A stretch of 13,192 nucleotides of DNA from RGIG5675 sp050943435 (GTDB lineage: Bacteria; Bacillota; Clostridia; Oscillospirales; Ruminococcaceae): positions 1 through 13,192 of the forward strand of contig JBMNPE010000042.1 in assembly GCA_050943435.1 (NCBI GenBank), read 5' to 3'. The stretch's first letter is position 1. Each line of letters starts with the position of its first letter. Below are positions 1 through 6,767 of the stretch, in pieces. Position numbers and translations under genes: made by a program. Under the pieces are notes generated by a model that made no database searches, was not told where the DNA came from, and saw nothing but the letters and a program-made list of their open reading frames with translations.

Positions 1-152
1 TGCTGGTTGAGCTCATTGAGCTTCTGGTTTGCCTCGCTGAGCTCCTCCGAGTAATCGGTGGCCATTGCAGACGGGGCCCCGAAAACGGTGCACATGAGGA
101 CAACACAGCACAGAAGTGCCATTGCCCTGCGCATCATCCTTTTTCTTTTCAT
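1..152 (-). CDS. N-terminal fragment of a secreted coiled-coil protein, probable EnvC-like murein hydrolase (activator) partner of FtsEX
   Basis: Only the first 50 residues are in the window; the gene runs off the left edge. The start ATG at 152-150 is preceded by a strong AGGGAGGTG ribosome site. The fragment begins with a basic stretch (MKRKRMMRR), then a hydrophobic core, then an Ala-x-Ala signal peptidase I site (SAMA, about residue 31). A charged heptad-like segment rich in Glu, Leu and Asn follows, which looks like the start of a coiled coil. It lies 21 bases downstream of ftsX on the same strand. In many bacteria FtsX carries outside the membrane a coiled-coil protein with a LytM/M23 or NlpC/P60 domain that cleaves septal peptidoglycan or activates such an enzyme. 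The catalytic end is not visible, so whether this is EnvC-like (M23) or PcsB/CwlO-like is undecided. The family call rests on the visible N-terminus and position. Confidence 0.7.
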   Translation of the reverse strand, partial: MKRKRMMRRAMALLCCVVLMCTVFGAPSAMATDYSEELSEANQKLNELNQ

Positions 153-173
153 GAGGACACCTCCCTGAGGTTG

Positions 174-1079
174 TCAGACGCGGAGATACTTCCTCATAGA
201 GGAAGCGGACCCGAGGGTTCCTATGATGAACCCCGCAGCGAGGAATCCTATGAGGAACCAGTACCACAGATCCGAGAACGACACTATGCCGCCCGATATG
301 GAGCTGAGCCACGGTATAGAGGACTCCCCGATGAGCCTCTGTATTCCGGCGTAAACACCGTAAAGAACGAAGAATGAGAGGATTGCCGCTATAAAGCCTA
401 TGACGGTCCCCTCGACCTTGAACGGGAGCCTTATGAACGAGTTGGTGGCTCCGACGTACTTCATTATAGCTATTTCACGGCGCCTTGCGTTAACCGTGAG
501 CTTGATCGTATTGGATATTACGACGCCTGAGGCAAGCAGGAGCACCAGGATTATGGCCCCGCCGAGGATCAGGAATATCCTCCTCAGCCCTGTCAGCGTC
601 TCGGCGATGTATGTAGGCGCGGATATGGATTCCACTCCGGAGAGCGACTCCGCAACAGACTGCACTTCCGACAGCTTTGCTAGGTCTGAGAGCTTGACCC
701 TGAATGAAGCCGGCAGCGGGTTGTCGCTTTCGAGTCCCTCGAGAAGCGAGGCGTCCTCGCCGAGCTGAGCCTTCTGCTCCTCAAGGGCTTCGTCCTTCGA
801 CACGTACCTCACGGAAGCCACTCCGTCGAGGTCCTCGAGGGTGGACTGTATCATCGCCCTGTCGGTGTCGCTGATGTCATCGTAGAGATACACGACCATT
901 TCATTCTGGTCTTCTATCTCCTTGAAGACCCCAGTCAGGTTTACCCCCAGAAGCACCGCGCCTCCGACAAGTATGAAGCATGCGGTCAGGATGAATATAG
1001 AAGCCAGGGACATCAGCCTGTTGATCCATACGTTGGATAGACCCTGCTTGAACAGATATCTGAAACTGGAACCTCTCAC
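174..1079 (-). CDS. ftsX: Cell division ABC transporter permease-like protein FtsX
   Basis: 301 residues, normal for Gram-positive FtsX. It is the membrane half of the FtsEX complex, which does not transport but transmits FtsE ATP hydrolysis across the membrane to peptidoglycan hydrolases. Layout: one N-terminal membrane helix (about 22-47), a large extracellular domain (about 51-165) with the NPLPASF motif at 120-126, then three more helices (about 168-190, 222-247, 272-291). The cytoplasmic RREIAIMKYVGA segment near 200-211 is characteristic of this permease family and likely contacts FtsE. The start is GTG at 1079, overlapping the ftsE stop as GTGA, with a GGAGGT ribosome site 8 bases upstream; the two proteins are therefore translationally coupled. 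The next gene downstream is the probable extracellular partner. Confidence 0.96.
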   Translation of the reverse strand: MRGSSFRYLFKQGLSNVWINRLMSLASIFILTACFILVGGAVLLGVNLTGVFKEIEDQNEMVVYLYDDISDTDRAMIQSTLEDLDGVASVRYVSKDEALEEQKAQLGEDASLLEGLESDNPLPASFRVKLSDLAKLSEVQSVAESLSGVESISAPTYIAETLTGLRRIFLILGGAIILVLLLASGVVISNTIKLTVNARRREIAIMKYVGATNSFIRLPFKVEGTVIGFIAAILSFFVLYGVYAGIQRLIGESSIPWLSSISGGIVSFSDLWYWFLIGFLAAGFIIGTLGSASSMRKYLRV

Positions 1080-1759
1080 TTGAAAATACCTCCGGTCCCG
1101 CCTGTGTCGCTGGAAATTCTTCCGTGGTTGAGGACCATGACCCTGTGGTCGAACTTCTTCACGAGCTCGTGCTCATGAGTGACGACCAGGACCGTCGTGC
1201 CAAGCTTGTTTATGTCGCTTAAGAGCGTCATAATGTCGAGGCTCATTTCAGGATCGATGTTTCCGGTGGGCTCGTCAGCCAGTATTATCGGCGGGTTGTG
1301 CACCAGTGCCCTCGCGAGGGCAACCCTCTGCTGCTCGCCTCCGGACAGCTGGTCGGGCATCATCCTGCCCTTGTTTTCGAGCCCGACGAGATTGAGTATG
1401 TACGGGACCCTCTTCCTTATCTGCTCGGACGATATGTTCGTCACCCTCATTGCAAAGGCAATGTTGTCATATGCATTGAGATTCGGTATCAGCCTGAAAT
1501 CCTGGAATACGACGCCCAGCTGCCTTCTGAGATACGGTATCTGGCGCCTCTTCATGCGGGTGAGATCGTAGTCCCCGACCCGTATTGTGCCCTCGGTCGG
1601 GACCTCTTCTCTCAGTATGAGCTTCACAAGAGTGCTCTTTCCGGCTCCGGAATGCCCCAGGATGAAGACGAACTCCCCTTTGTCAACATAGAAATTAATT
1701 CCTGACAGTGCATCGGTGCCGTTAGGATAAGTCTTAGAAACGTTCTGGAATTCTATCAT
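1076..1759 (-). CDS. ftsE: Cell division ATP-binding protein FtsE
   Basis: 227 residues, the usual FtsE length. It is the cytoplasmic ABC ATPase that pairs with FtsX to control septal wall hydrolysis. All ABC motifs are intact: Walker A GHSGAGKS at 35-42, Q-loop Gln86 in VVFQDFRL, signature LSGGE at 138-142, Walker B IILADE at 158-163, D-loop NID shortly after, and the H-loop His195 in VVTHEH. The FQDFRLIPN segment is typical of FtsE rather than of the related LolD/MacB ATPases. The ATG at 1759 has a GGGGAG ribosome site about 7 bases upstream. The gene begins 24 bases after the PucR-type regulator gene ends and overlaps ftsX by 4 bases, so one transcript is expected. Confidence 0.97.
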   Translation of the reverse strand: MIEFQNVSKTYPNGTDALSGINFYVDKGEFVFILGHSGAGKSTLVKLILREEVPTEGTIRVGDYDLTRMKRRQIPYLRRQLGVVFQDFRLIPNLNAYDNIAFAMRVTNISSEQIRKRVPYILNLVGLENKGRMMPDQLSGGEQQRVALARALVHNPPIILADEPTGNIDPEMSLDIMTLLSDINKLGTTVLVVTHEHELVKKFDHRVMVLNHGRISSDTGGTGGIFK

Positions 1760-1783
1760 TTTGTCTCCCCGTGGAGAAAGTGA

Positions 1784-2869
1784 TCAGTATTTCGTCGGAT
1801 TAGAATCGAGATACTTTTTGACCATGAGTGCGACCTTGAACACTATGGCGTCGTCGAAATTCCTCAGATTGAGCCCGGTCAGCTTCTGTATCTTCTCTAT
1901 TCTATAGACAAGAGTGTTCCTGTGCACAAAGAGGCCTCTGGACGTCTCTGACACGTTGAGGTTGTTCTCGAAGAACCTCTGGATCGTGAAGAGCGTCTCG
2001 TCGTCGAGGGAGTCTATGGACTCCTTCTTGAACACCTCGTGCAGGAACTGCTCGCACAGTGTTGTCGGAAGATGGTATATGAGCCTCGCAATTCCGAGGT
2101 TGTCATAGCTCAGTATCTGGTGCTCGGTGTCGAACACCTTGCCTACTTCGAGGGCGACCTGGGCCTCCTTGAACGACTGGGCAAGGTCCGCGACGCTGCT
2201 GACGATCGTGCCTATGCCGACTATGGCCTTGATGTTGTGCTCGCCCTCGAGCGTGTCGACTATGGATTTTGCGAGGTTTTCGAGATCGGCATCGCCCACT
2301 TCCTGCCTGATTTCCTTGACTATGACGGTGTCGGTTTCGCTTATGTTGAATACGAAGTCCCTTCCGGTGTCAGTGAACAGTCCGGAGATGACGCCCAGGG
2401 CTGTGGTGGTCTTGCTGTCCTTGACCACACGGAAGAGGAGGACGACCCTCTTTGCGTCGGTCACGAAGTGGAGCTCCCTGGCCTTTGCATAGATGTCGCC
2501 GCGCAGGATGTTGTCGGTGACAACATTCTTCACAAAGTTGCTTTTGTCATATTTGTCGTCGTAGAGCTTCTTGATCCTCTCGAGCGCTACGGCCAGTATC
2601 GCGGCAGAATTGTTCGCGATATCGTCGGTTCCCTCAATGAACACCGCCGAATCCGGCATCGGAGACCCGGCCATGACCCTGTACGTCCAGCCGTTGTCCC
2701 TTATCACATCCCCGGCTGTCATCGGCTGCATTAGAGGAGTTCTCTGCTCCCCCTGCATCCCCAGCTCGCTGCATGCTATGACCTGACCAGTGCTGTCAAC
2801 TACCCCGGCGATCCTGTCAGTTATGTCCTTCAGCTGAAAAACGATACCCTGATACAACCTGTTAGCCAT
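1784..2869 (-). CDS. PucR/CdaR-family transcriptional regulator
   Basis: 361 residues with three parts. The N-terminal region (about 1-105) is a small mixed alpha/beta segment, possibly PAS/GAF-like, that may sense a ligand. The centre (about 130-255) fits the degenerate GGDEF-like domain of CdaR/PucR proteins. The C-terminal helix-turn-helix (about 291-355) holds the family hallmark NVSETSRGLFVHRNTLVYRI at 305-324. I chose ATG 2869 because GAGGAAAGG precedes it by about 7 bases; a GTG at 2911 in frame lacks a ribosome site and would sit in the operator-like repeats. Relatives control sugar diacid, purine or amino-acid use in response to small molecules. Here the gene instead heads an apparent operon with ftsE (24-base gap), ftsX and an EnvC-like gene. 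The ligand and targets are unknown; autoregulation is a reasonable inference from the palindromes upstream. Confidence 0.88.
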   Translation of the reverse strand: MANRLYQGIVFQLKDITDRIAGVVDSTGQVIACSELGMQGEQRTPLMQPMTAGDVIRDNGWTYRVMAGSPMPDSAVFIEGTDDIANNSAAILAVALERIKKLYDDKYDKSNFVKNVVTDNILRGDIYAKARELHFVTDAKRVVLLFRVVKDSKTTTALGVISGLFTDTGRDFVFNISETDTVIVKEIRQEVGDADLENLAKSIVDTLEGEHNIKAIVGIGTIVSSVADLAQSFKEAQVALEVGKVFDTEHQILSYDNLGIARLIYHLPTTLCEQFLHEVFKKESIDSLDDETLFTIQRFFENNLNVSETSRGLFVHRNTLVYRIEKIQKLTGLNLRNFDDAIVFKVALMVKKYLDSNPTKY

Positions 2870-2907
2870 GGTCCGAACCTTTCCTCGCTCAGTAATAATG
2901 TGAAAAT

Positions 2908-2937
2908 ACACAAACGGCGGCCGTTTTTGTGATCACA
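2908..2937. promoter_or_regulatory. Two adjacent palindromes over the predicted start site; candidate operator
   Basis: TGTGATCACA at 2928-2937 is a perfect 10-bp palindrome that begins at the predicted transcription start. Immediately downstream in the minus-strand sense lies AAACGGC-G-GCCGTTT at 2912-2926, a perfect 7+1+7 inverted repeat. With one mismatch it extends to 11-base arms at 2908-2930 and so touches the first palindrome. Both lie between the -10 box and the ribosome site of the PucR-type regulator gene, a classic place for a repressor or autoregulator. The GC-rich repeat could also fold as an RNA hairpin in the leader. It has no T-run after it, so it is not a terminator. Confidence 0.5.
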
Positions 2938-2944
2938 TTTTTAT

Positions 2945-2973
2945 ATAATACACAAGAGGGGAAAAACTTGCAA
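2945..2973 (-). promoter_or_regulatory. Probable sigma-A promoter of the regulator-ftsEX operon
   Basis: On the minus strand a -35 box TTGCAA (2973-2968) and a -10 box TATTAT (2950-2945) are separated by exactly 17 bases. The predicted transcription start is near 2938, giving a leader of about 70 bases to the ATG at 2869. No equally good promoter was seen between the regulator gene and ftsX. The boxes are seen in the sequence; activity is inferred. Confidence 0.6.
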
Positions 2974-3040
2974 CAGTTTTATACAATTTTTGAGGCCTTT
3001 CTTAGTGCACTATTTCAGCAGGTTTCCGAAGGCAATCCTG

Positions 3041-3850
3041 TCAGAATGTGCAGCCCAGGTCAATGAGCCTGTCTGTGATGGCGGCATAGCCCGCGAGCGG
3101 TATCTTCTCAGCCCTTACTCCTTCCAGCCCGGAATCAGCCACTGCCCTTGCGCACAGGTCCCTGTCTATCTTGAGGACGGAGGATATTGAGTTCACGGCA
3201 GTCTTCCTGCGCTGCGAGAAAGCAGCCCTTATGAGCCTTATCATGGCCCTCGGCTCCTTTGTCTTTACCCTCGGTTCACTGAGCCTGTCGAGCCTTATAA
3301 CCGTGCTGGTCACCTTCGGGGCAGGCCTGAAGCACGACGGGGGTACGTCAAACAGGATCTTCGAGTCGAACCTGTACATGACAGAGAGGGTTATCGCCCC
3401 GACGCCCCTGCTGCACTCGGGAGCGCAGATCCTCATGGCCGCCTCCTTCTGCATCATTAGCACGGAGAAGACGGCGTCGGTCGTGTTGACTATCTTCATG
3501 ACGAGCGGGCTAGTGAGGTAGTACGGTATGTTTCCGAAAATTGCGTACCTCCTCCCCACGTGCTCGAGCGCGATTTCCTTTAGGTCCTCTTTTATTGCGT
3601 CTCCGTGTATTACCGTGAGGCCCTCCGGGGCCCCCAGCCTCTCGATCAGCGGGTTTATGAGGGATTCGTCCAGCTCCACCGCGGCGACCCTGTCATATAT
3701 CCTGAGCAGCTTTTCAGTAAGGGCTCCCCTGCCGGGGCCGACTTCGACTACACCGTCGACCAGTTCGGGGCTCCCCGCCCCGGCTATGGCCTCGGATACG
3801 GACTCGTCGATGAGAAAATTCTGCCCGAGAGATTTTTTGGGAACTCCCAT
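3041..3850 (-). CDS. rsmA: 16S rRNA dimethyladenosine transferase RsmA (KsgA)
   Basis: 269 residues from ATG 3850, chosen because GGGAG lies 8 bases upstream; an ATG at 3877 in frame has no ribosome site. The enzyme dimethylates A1518 and A1519 (E. coli numbering) in helix 45 of 16S rRNA using S-adenosylmethionine during late 30S assembly. Visible motifs: the N-terminal KKSLGQNFL segment, SAM-binding motif I VEVGPGRG at 35-42, acidic Glu59 that binds the ribose hydroxyls, GDA at 83-85, and the catalytic NIPY at 107-110. FRPAPKV (164-170) and FSQRRKT (211-217) are typical of the family. The gene is 171 bases upstream of the PucR-type regulator gene on the same strand, but a separate promoter lies in the gap. 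It is divergent from the dCMP deaminase gene. Confidence 0.96.
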   Translation of the reverse strand: MGVPKKSLGQNFLIDESVSEAIAGAGSPELVDGVVEVGPGRGALTEKLLRIYDRVAAVELDESLINPLIERLGAPEGLTVIHGDAIKEDLKEIALEHVGRRYAIFGNIPYYLTSPLVMKIVNTTDAVFSVLMMQKEAAMRICAPECSRGVGAITLSVMYRFDSKILFDVPPSCFRPAPKVTSTVIRLDRLSEPRVKTKEPRAMIRLIRAAFSQRRKTAVNSISSVLKIDRDLCARAVADSGLEGVRAEKIPLAGYAAITDRLIDLGCTF

Positions 3851-3897
3851 GCCAGTTACTCCCTGTCTTCTGCCCATTTAAAAGGGTATATGCATAT

Positions 3898-3926
3898 ATA
3901 ATATCACTCCTGCGGCAAATGTCCCG
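3898..3926 (-). promoter_or_regulatory. Possible rsmA promoter region
   Basis: A minus-strand TATTAT at 3903-3898 would place a transcription start near 3891, about 40 bases before the rsmA ATG. The matching -35 position (3926-3921) reads CGGGAC, a poor box, and lies inside the 14-bp palindrome at 3919-3932. This could mean an activator-dependent or regulated promoter, or that the true promoter is elsewhere. Confidence 0.3.
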
Positions 3927-3942
3927 GGACATGCAGCCCGCA
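3911..3942. promoter_or_regulatory. Palindromic element between divergent rsmA and dCMP deaminase genes
   Basis: ATGTCCCGGGACAT at 3919-3932 is a perfect 14-bp palindrome. Flanking it, TGCGG (3911-3915) can pair with CCGCA (3938-3942), making a nested two-stem element. It sits in the 223-base divergent intergenic region, over the possible rsmA -35 position and about 25 bases upstream of the -35 box facing the other way. That position suits a regulator of either or both genes. No T-run follows on either strand, so a terminator is unlikely. Confidence 0.45.
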
Positions 3943-3967
3943 TCCGCGCGCCGGAGTGCTGTGTCTG

Positions 3968-3996
3968 TTGTATTTTACCGGTCGAATATATAGAAT
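3968..3996 (+). promoter_or_regulatory. Probable promoter of the dCMP deaminase-coaX-ECF-HAD operon
   Basis: TTGTAT at 3968-3973 and TAGAAT at 3991-3996 are separated by 17 bases. The predicted start is near 4003, giving a leader of about 70 bases. The leader contains a small hairpin (CGGGA 4016-4020 with TCCCG 4026-4030) and ends in a perfect AGGAGG ribosome site at 4062-4067. Confidence 0.5.
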
Positions 3997-4073
3997 GAAC
4001 TGAGAAATCAGGGGCCGGGAAGTGGTCCCGAATGCACATTTCCAGCCAAGCGCGGTATATCAGGAGGCATGCC

Positions 4074-4565
4074 ATGAAAAGGCGCGACAAAATAAACTAC
4101 TACCTCGACATTGCCGAGACGGTTTCGCAGCGCTGCACGTGCCTGAGAAGGCATTACGGCGCAATAATCGTCAAGAACGACGAGATAATCTCAACAGGCT
4201 ATGTGGGAGCGCCACGCGGGAGGATAAACTGCACGGACCTCGGATACTGCCGCCGCGAGATGCTCAACATCCCGCGCGGCGAGAGATATGAGATGTGCAG
4301 GTCGGTTCACGCGGAGGCGAATGCGATAATCAGCGCCTCCAGGCGCGACTGCATAGATTCAACCATGTATCTCACGGGGATAGAGGTATCCACCGGGGAC
4401 TACGTCAAGAACCCGAACAGCTGCTCAATGTGCAAGAGGATGATAATCAACGCTGGAATCAAGACCGTCATCATCAGGATAAACAAGAACGAATACAAAT
4501 CGATCAATGTGGCCACCGACTGGGTTGAACACGACGACTCCCTCGGCGACACTACGGGGTACTGA
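4074..4565 (+). CDS. dCMP deaminase (ComEB-type cytidine/deoxycytidylate deaminase)
   Basis: 163 residues. The family converts dCMP to dUMP in the cytoplasm, feeding thymidylate synthesis. The zinc-dependent active site is intact: His79-Ala-Glu81 in SVHAEANA (His ligand and proton-shuttling Glu) and PNSCSMC at 114-120, giving Cys117 and Cys120 as the other zinc ligands. Additional Cys and His residues in the N-terminal half (C53, C59 in NCTDLGYC) match dCMP deaminases rather than tRNA adenosine deaminase. The ATG at 4074 follows AGGAGG by 6 bases; a start 42 bases upstream has no such site. It is the first gene of a four-gene run, with coaX beginning one base after its stop. A different deoxynucleotide or cytosine substrate is possible but less likely. 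Confidence 0.9.
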   Translation: MKRRDKINYYLDIAETVSQRCTCLRRHYGAIIVKNDEIISTGYVGAPRGRINCTDLGYCRREMLNIPRGERYEMCRSVHAEANAIISASRRDCIDSTMYLTGIEVSTGDYVKNPNSCSMCKRMIINAGIKTVIIRINKNEYKSINVATDWVEHDDSLGDTTGY

Positions 4566-4566
4566 T

Positions 4567-5340
4567 ATGCTTCTCTGTGCAGACATCGGAAACACCAACA
4601 TTAACTACGGCTGCTACAGCGGCGATGAGCTCAGGATGCTCGAGCGCGTATACACAGACAGGAACAGGACTGCGGTCCAGTACTGCGTCGAGCTGAGGGA
4701 CATCCTCGTCCTGAACGGCATAGACCCTTCGTCAATAGACGGCAGCATAGTGGGCTCAGTCGTGCCGGAGGCGTGCGCAAGCGTTTCTGCCGCGATTGAG
4801 ATGCTCACCGGAAAGGCGCCGCTCATTGTGGGCCCCGGGACCAAGACAGGCCTCGACATACGCATAGACGTGCCCTCCGAGACAGGCGCGGACCTCGTGG
4901 CCGCGGCTGTCGCGGTAAAGGCAAAGTACCCGCTCCCCTGCGTGATCATAGACATGGGTACGGCTACGACCCTCACCGCTATCGATGCGGCGGGGTGCTT
5001 CATAGGGGGAGCCATACTTCCGGGCCTCAAGATCTCCCTCAACGCCCTGGTCGGAAAGACATCGCTTCTCCCCGACATAGCTCTTTCAGCCCCGGACAGG
5101 GTCATATGCGGCAGCACATCCGACTGCATGATTTCGGGTATAATCTACGGGACAGCTTCGATGCTTGACGGCATGATAGCCAAGTTCCGCACTGAGCTCG
5201 GAGGCAGCTGCTCCGTGGTATCGACGGGCGGCCTCTCAAGGCAGGTCACGGGATACTGCACCGAGAAGGTCATACAGGACGACAATCTCGTAGTCGACGG
5301 CCTTAGGCTCATCTACGAGAGGAACAGCAGGAAAAAGTAA
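4567..5340 (+). CDS. coaX: Type III pantothenate kinase
   Basis: 257 residues, the normal CoaX length. It phosphorylates pantothenate with ATP, the first step of CoA synthesis, and unlike type I/II kinases is not feedback-inhibited by CoA. Family motifs: the phosphate-binding DIGNTN at 6-11, the conserved acidic Asp109 in TGADL (106-110), DMGTATT at 129-135, and GGAILPG at 147-153. The common form of the third motif is GADR; here the last position is Leu. The ATG lies one base after the dCMP deaminase stop with a weak GGGG site, so translation is probably coupled. The next gene is an ECF S component, supporting a vitamin uptake-and-trapping pair. Confidence 0.95.
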   Translation: MLLCADIGNTNINYGCYSGDELRMLERVYTDRNRTAVQYCVELRDILVLNGIDPSSIDGSIVGSVVPEACASVSAAIEMLTGKAPLIVGPGTKTGLDIRIDVPSETGADLVAAAVAVKAKYPLPCVIIDMGTATTLTAIDAAGCFIGGAILPGLKISLNALVGKTSLLPDIALSAPDRVICGSTSDCMISGIIYGTASMLDGMIAKFRTELGGSCSVVSTGGLSRQVTGYCTEKVIQDDNLVVDGLRLIYERNSRKK

Positions 5341-5415
5341 AAGCAGATCCATTCTTTATTGCCAATACGCCGCATTCCCGCAATGGGCAAGCGGCAGTTA
5401 GGAGATAGAATAGGA

Positions 5416-6027
5416 ATGAAAAACAAGAAGACCAGAACGATCACGAGGCTGGCGGTCCTGATCGCCATAATCGCGATCATGTCGTTCACGCCGCTCGGGT
5501 ACATCAGGACGGCAGGACTTGAGATAAGCTTCCTGATGATCCCGGTCGCGATCGGCGCAGTCACGATAGGCCCGTGGGGCGGGCTCGTGCTGGGGTGCGT
5601 GTTCGGCATCACGAGCTTCATACAGTGCTTCGGCATGAGCGCGTTCGGCACGACGCTCTTCGGCATCAGCCCGTTAGGCACGTTCGTGGTGTGCTTCGTA
5701 TCGAGAGCCCTCGCGGGACTTTTGAGCGGGCTCATCTACAAATGGCTCTCAAAGCCGTGGAAGCCGCTTCCCGCCACGATTCTCGGATGCCTGGCCGCCC
5801 CGGTTTTCAACACCGTGTTCTTCATGGGGACGCTCGTGCTGTTCTTCTACAACACAGAGTACATCCGCGGGATCGCGGAGGCCCTCGGGACTTCAAATCC
5901 GCTCGCATTCATAGCGGCATTCGTCGGAATCCAGGGAGTAGTGGAGGCAGTCGTCTGCACGGTCGTCTCTGTTCCGATCTGCATGGCAATCGCCAAATAT
6001 TCAAAGAACAGCACAGCAGGAGGCTGA
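5416..6027 (+). CDS. ECF transporter substrate-binding (S) component, probably for pantothenate
   Basis: 203 residues, very hydrophobic, with about six membrane segments. A basic N-terminus (MKNKKTRTITR) and a first-helix RLAVLIAI pattern are typical of ECF S components, which bind a vitamin and dock with a shared EcfA-A'-T energizing module. That module is not in this window, as expected for group II systems. ATG 5416 is preferred: TAGGAG lies about 11 bases upstream, and upstream in-frame alternatives have no ribosome site. The gene follows coaX by 75 bases. Because CoaX phosphorylates pantothenate, a PanT-like role is the best guess, but S-component substrates cannot be read from sequence alone; another vitamin is possible. 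The 75-base gap is too short for most riboswitches and shows only weak stems. Confidence 0.82.
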   Translation: MKNKKTRTITRLAVLIAIIAIMSFTPLGYIRTAGLEISFLMIPVAIGAVTIGPWGGLVLGCVFGITSFIQCFGMSAFGTTLFGISPLGTFVVCFVSRALAGLLSGLIYKWLSKPWKPLPATILGCLAAPVFNTVFFMGTLVLFFYNTEYIRGIAEALGTSNPLAFIAAFVGIQGVVEAVVCTVVSVPICMAIAKYSKNSTAGG

Positions 6028-6034
6028 TAAGCCC

Positions 6035-6706
6035 ATGGCTCTTAAGGCAGTTTTCTTCGACATGGACGGGCTCGTAATAGATTCGGAAAGGCCCTGCTAC
6101 GAAGTCGACAGAAAGATCCTCAAAAAATGGGGATACGACCTCACAACAGACCAGTACGCACATCTCTGCGGAATGCGCGGGGACGAAATACGCGTGGCGA
6201 TGAGGAAGATGTTCCCGGATCTCGACATCGACGAGTACAACAGGGAGTTCGCCTCCCAGTTTCAGAAAGAGGTTCTCAGCAAGCCTCAGGACGTAAAGCC
6301 CGGATTCTTTGAGCTCGAAAGGGAGCTGTCCTCAAGAGGCATCAAAAAGTACATAGTCACTTCTTCGGGGAAGGAGCACGCCGAGGGCTCCCTCACGAGG
6401 GCAGGGATCATAGGATATTTCGACATGATAATCCCCGGGGAAACCGTCAAGCGCTCGAAGCCAGCCCCGGACATGTACCTGCATGCACAGCAGGCTGCAG
6501 GGGTCGCAAGGGACGAGTGCCTTATTTTCGAGGATTCCATCGCAGGCGTGGGCTCGGCCATAAACGCGGGCATAGCGTGCATCTGCGTGCCGGACCTGGT
6601 GGTTCCGCCGCAGGAGCTCACGTCGAAGTGCCTCGCGGTCGTAGACACCCTTGCCGACGCGATACCCTACCTCGACCGCATTCCCGCGTCGGGCGGAAAA
6701 AACTGA
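6035..6706 (+). CDS. HAD-superfamily hydrolase (beta-phosphoglucomutase/phosphatase-like)
   Basis: 223 residues. All four HAD motifs are present: motif I FFDMDGLV with nucleophile Asp9 and acid/base Asp11, motif II Ser/Thr around 109-111 in IVTSSG, motif III Lys142 in RSKPAPDMY, and motif IV FEDS at 165-168 for magnesium. The helical cap between about residues 16 and 90 is the subclass IA type seen in beta-phosphoglucomutases and small phosphomonoester phosphatases. The substrate cannot be deduced. The ATG is 7 bases after the ECF gene stop; its AGGAGG ribosome site overlaps the end of that gene, so the two are co-transcribed. Position after coaX and a probable pantothenate transporter allows, but does not show, a role in CoA-related phosphate-ester turnover. 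Confidence 0.88.
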   Translation: MALKAVFFDMDGLVIDSERPCYEVDRKILKKWGYDLTTDQYAHLCGMRGDEIRVAMRKMFPDLDIDEYNREFASQFQKEVLSKPQDVKPGFFELERELSSRGIKKYIVTSSGKEHAEGSLTRAGIIGYFDMIIPGETVKRSKPAPDMYLHAQQAAGVARDECLIFEDSIAGVGSAINAGIACICVPDLVVPPQELTSKCLAVVDTLADAIPYLDRIPASGGKN

Positions 6707-6726
6707 AAAATGCCCTTAAATTGGCG

Positions 6727-6762
6727 AGAGGTTCAGGACTCTGGTCCTGAACCTCTGTTTTT
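6727..6762 (+). terminator. Intrinsic terminator of the dCMP deaminase-HAD operon
   Basis: A perfect 13-bp stem (6727-6739 with 6744-6756) closed by a 4-base TCTG loop is followed by GTTTTT. It begins 20 bases after the HAD gene stop. This is the clearest terminator in the window. Confidence 0.9.
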
Positions 6763-6767
6763 GATTC

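Noticed and set aside
2039..2734. Plus-strand open frame of 231 codons opposite the PucR-type regulator
   Set aside because: Shadow of the regulator gene; no ribosome site, and the reverse frame carries all the domain motifs.
2974..3040. Terminator after rsmA
   Set aside because: Only a weak CAGG/CCTG pairing around a long loop and no T-run after it on the minus strand; rsmA transcription may read into the regulator gene.
5341..5415. Riboswitch in the gap between coaX and the ECF gene
   Set aside because: 75 bases is too short for most vitamin riboswitches, only weak 4-5 base stems are visible, and no conserved core sequence is recognised.
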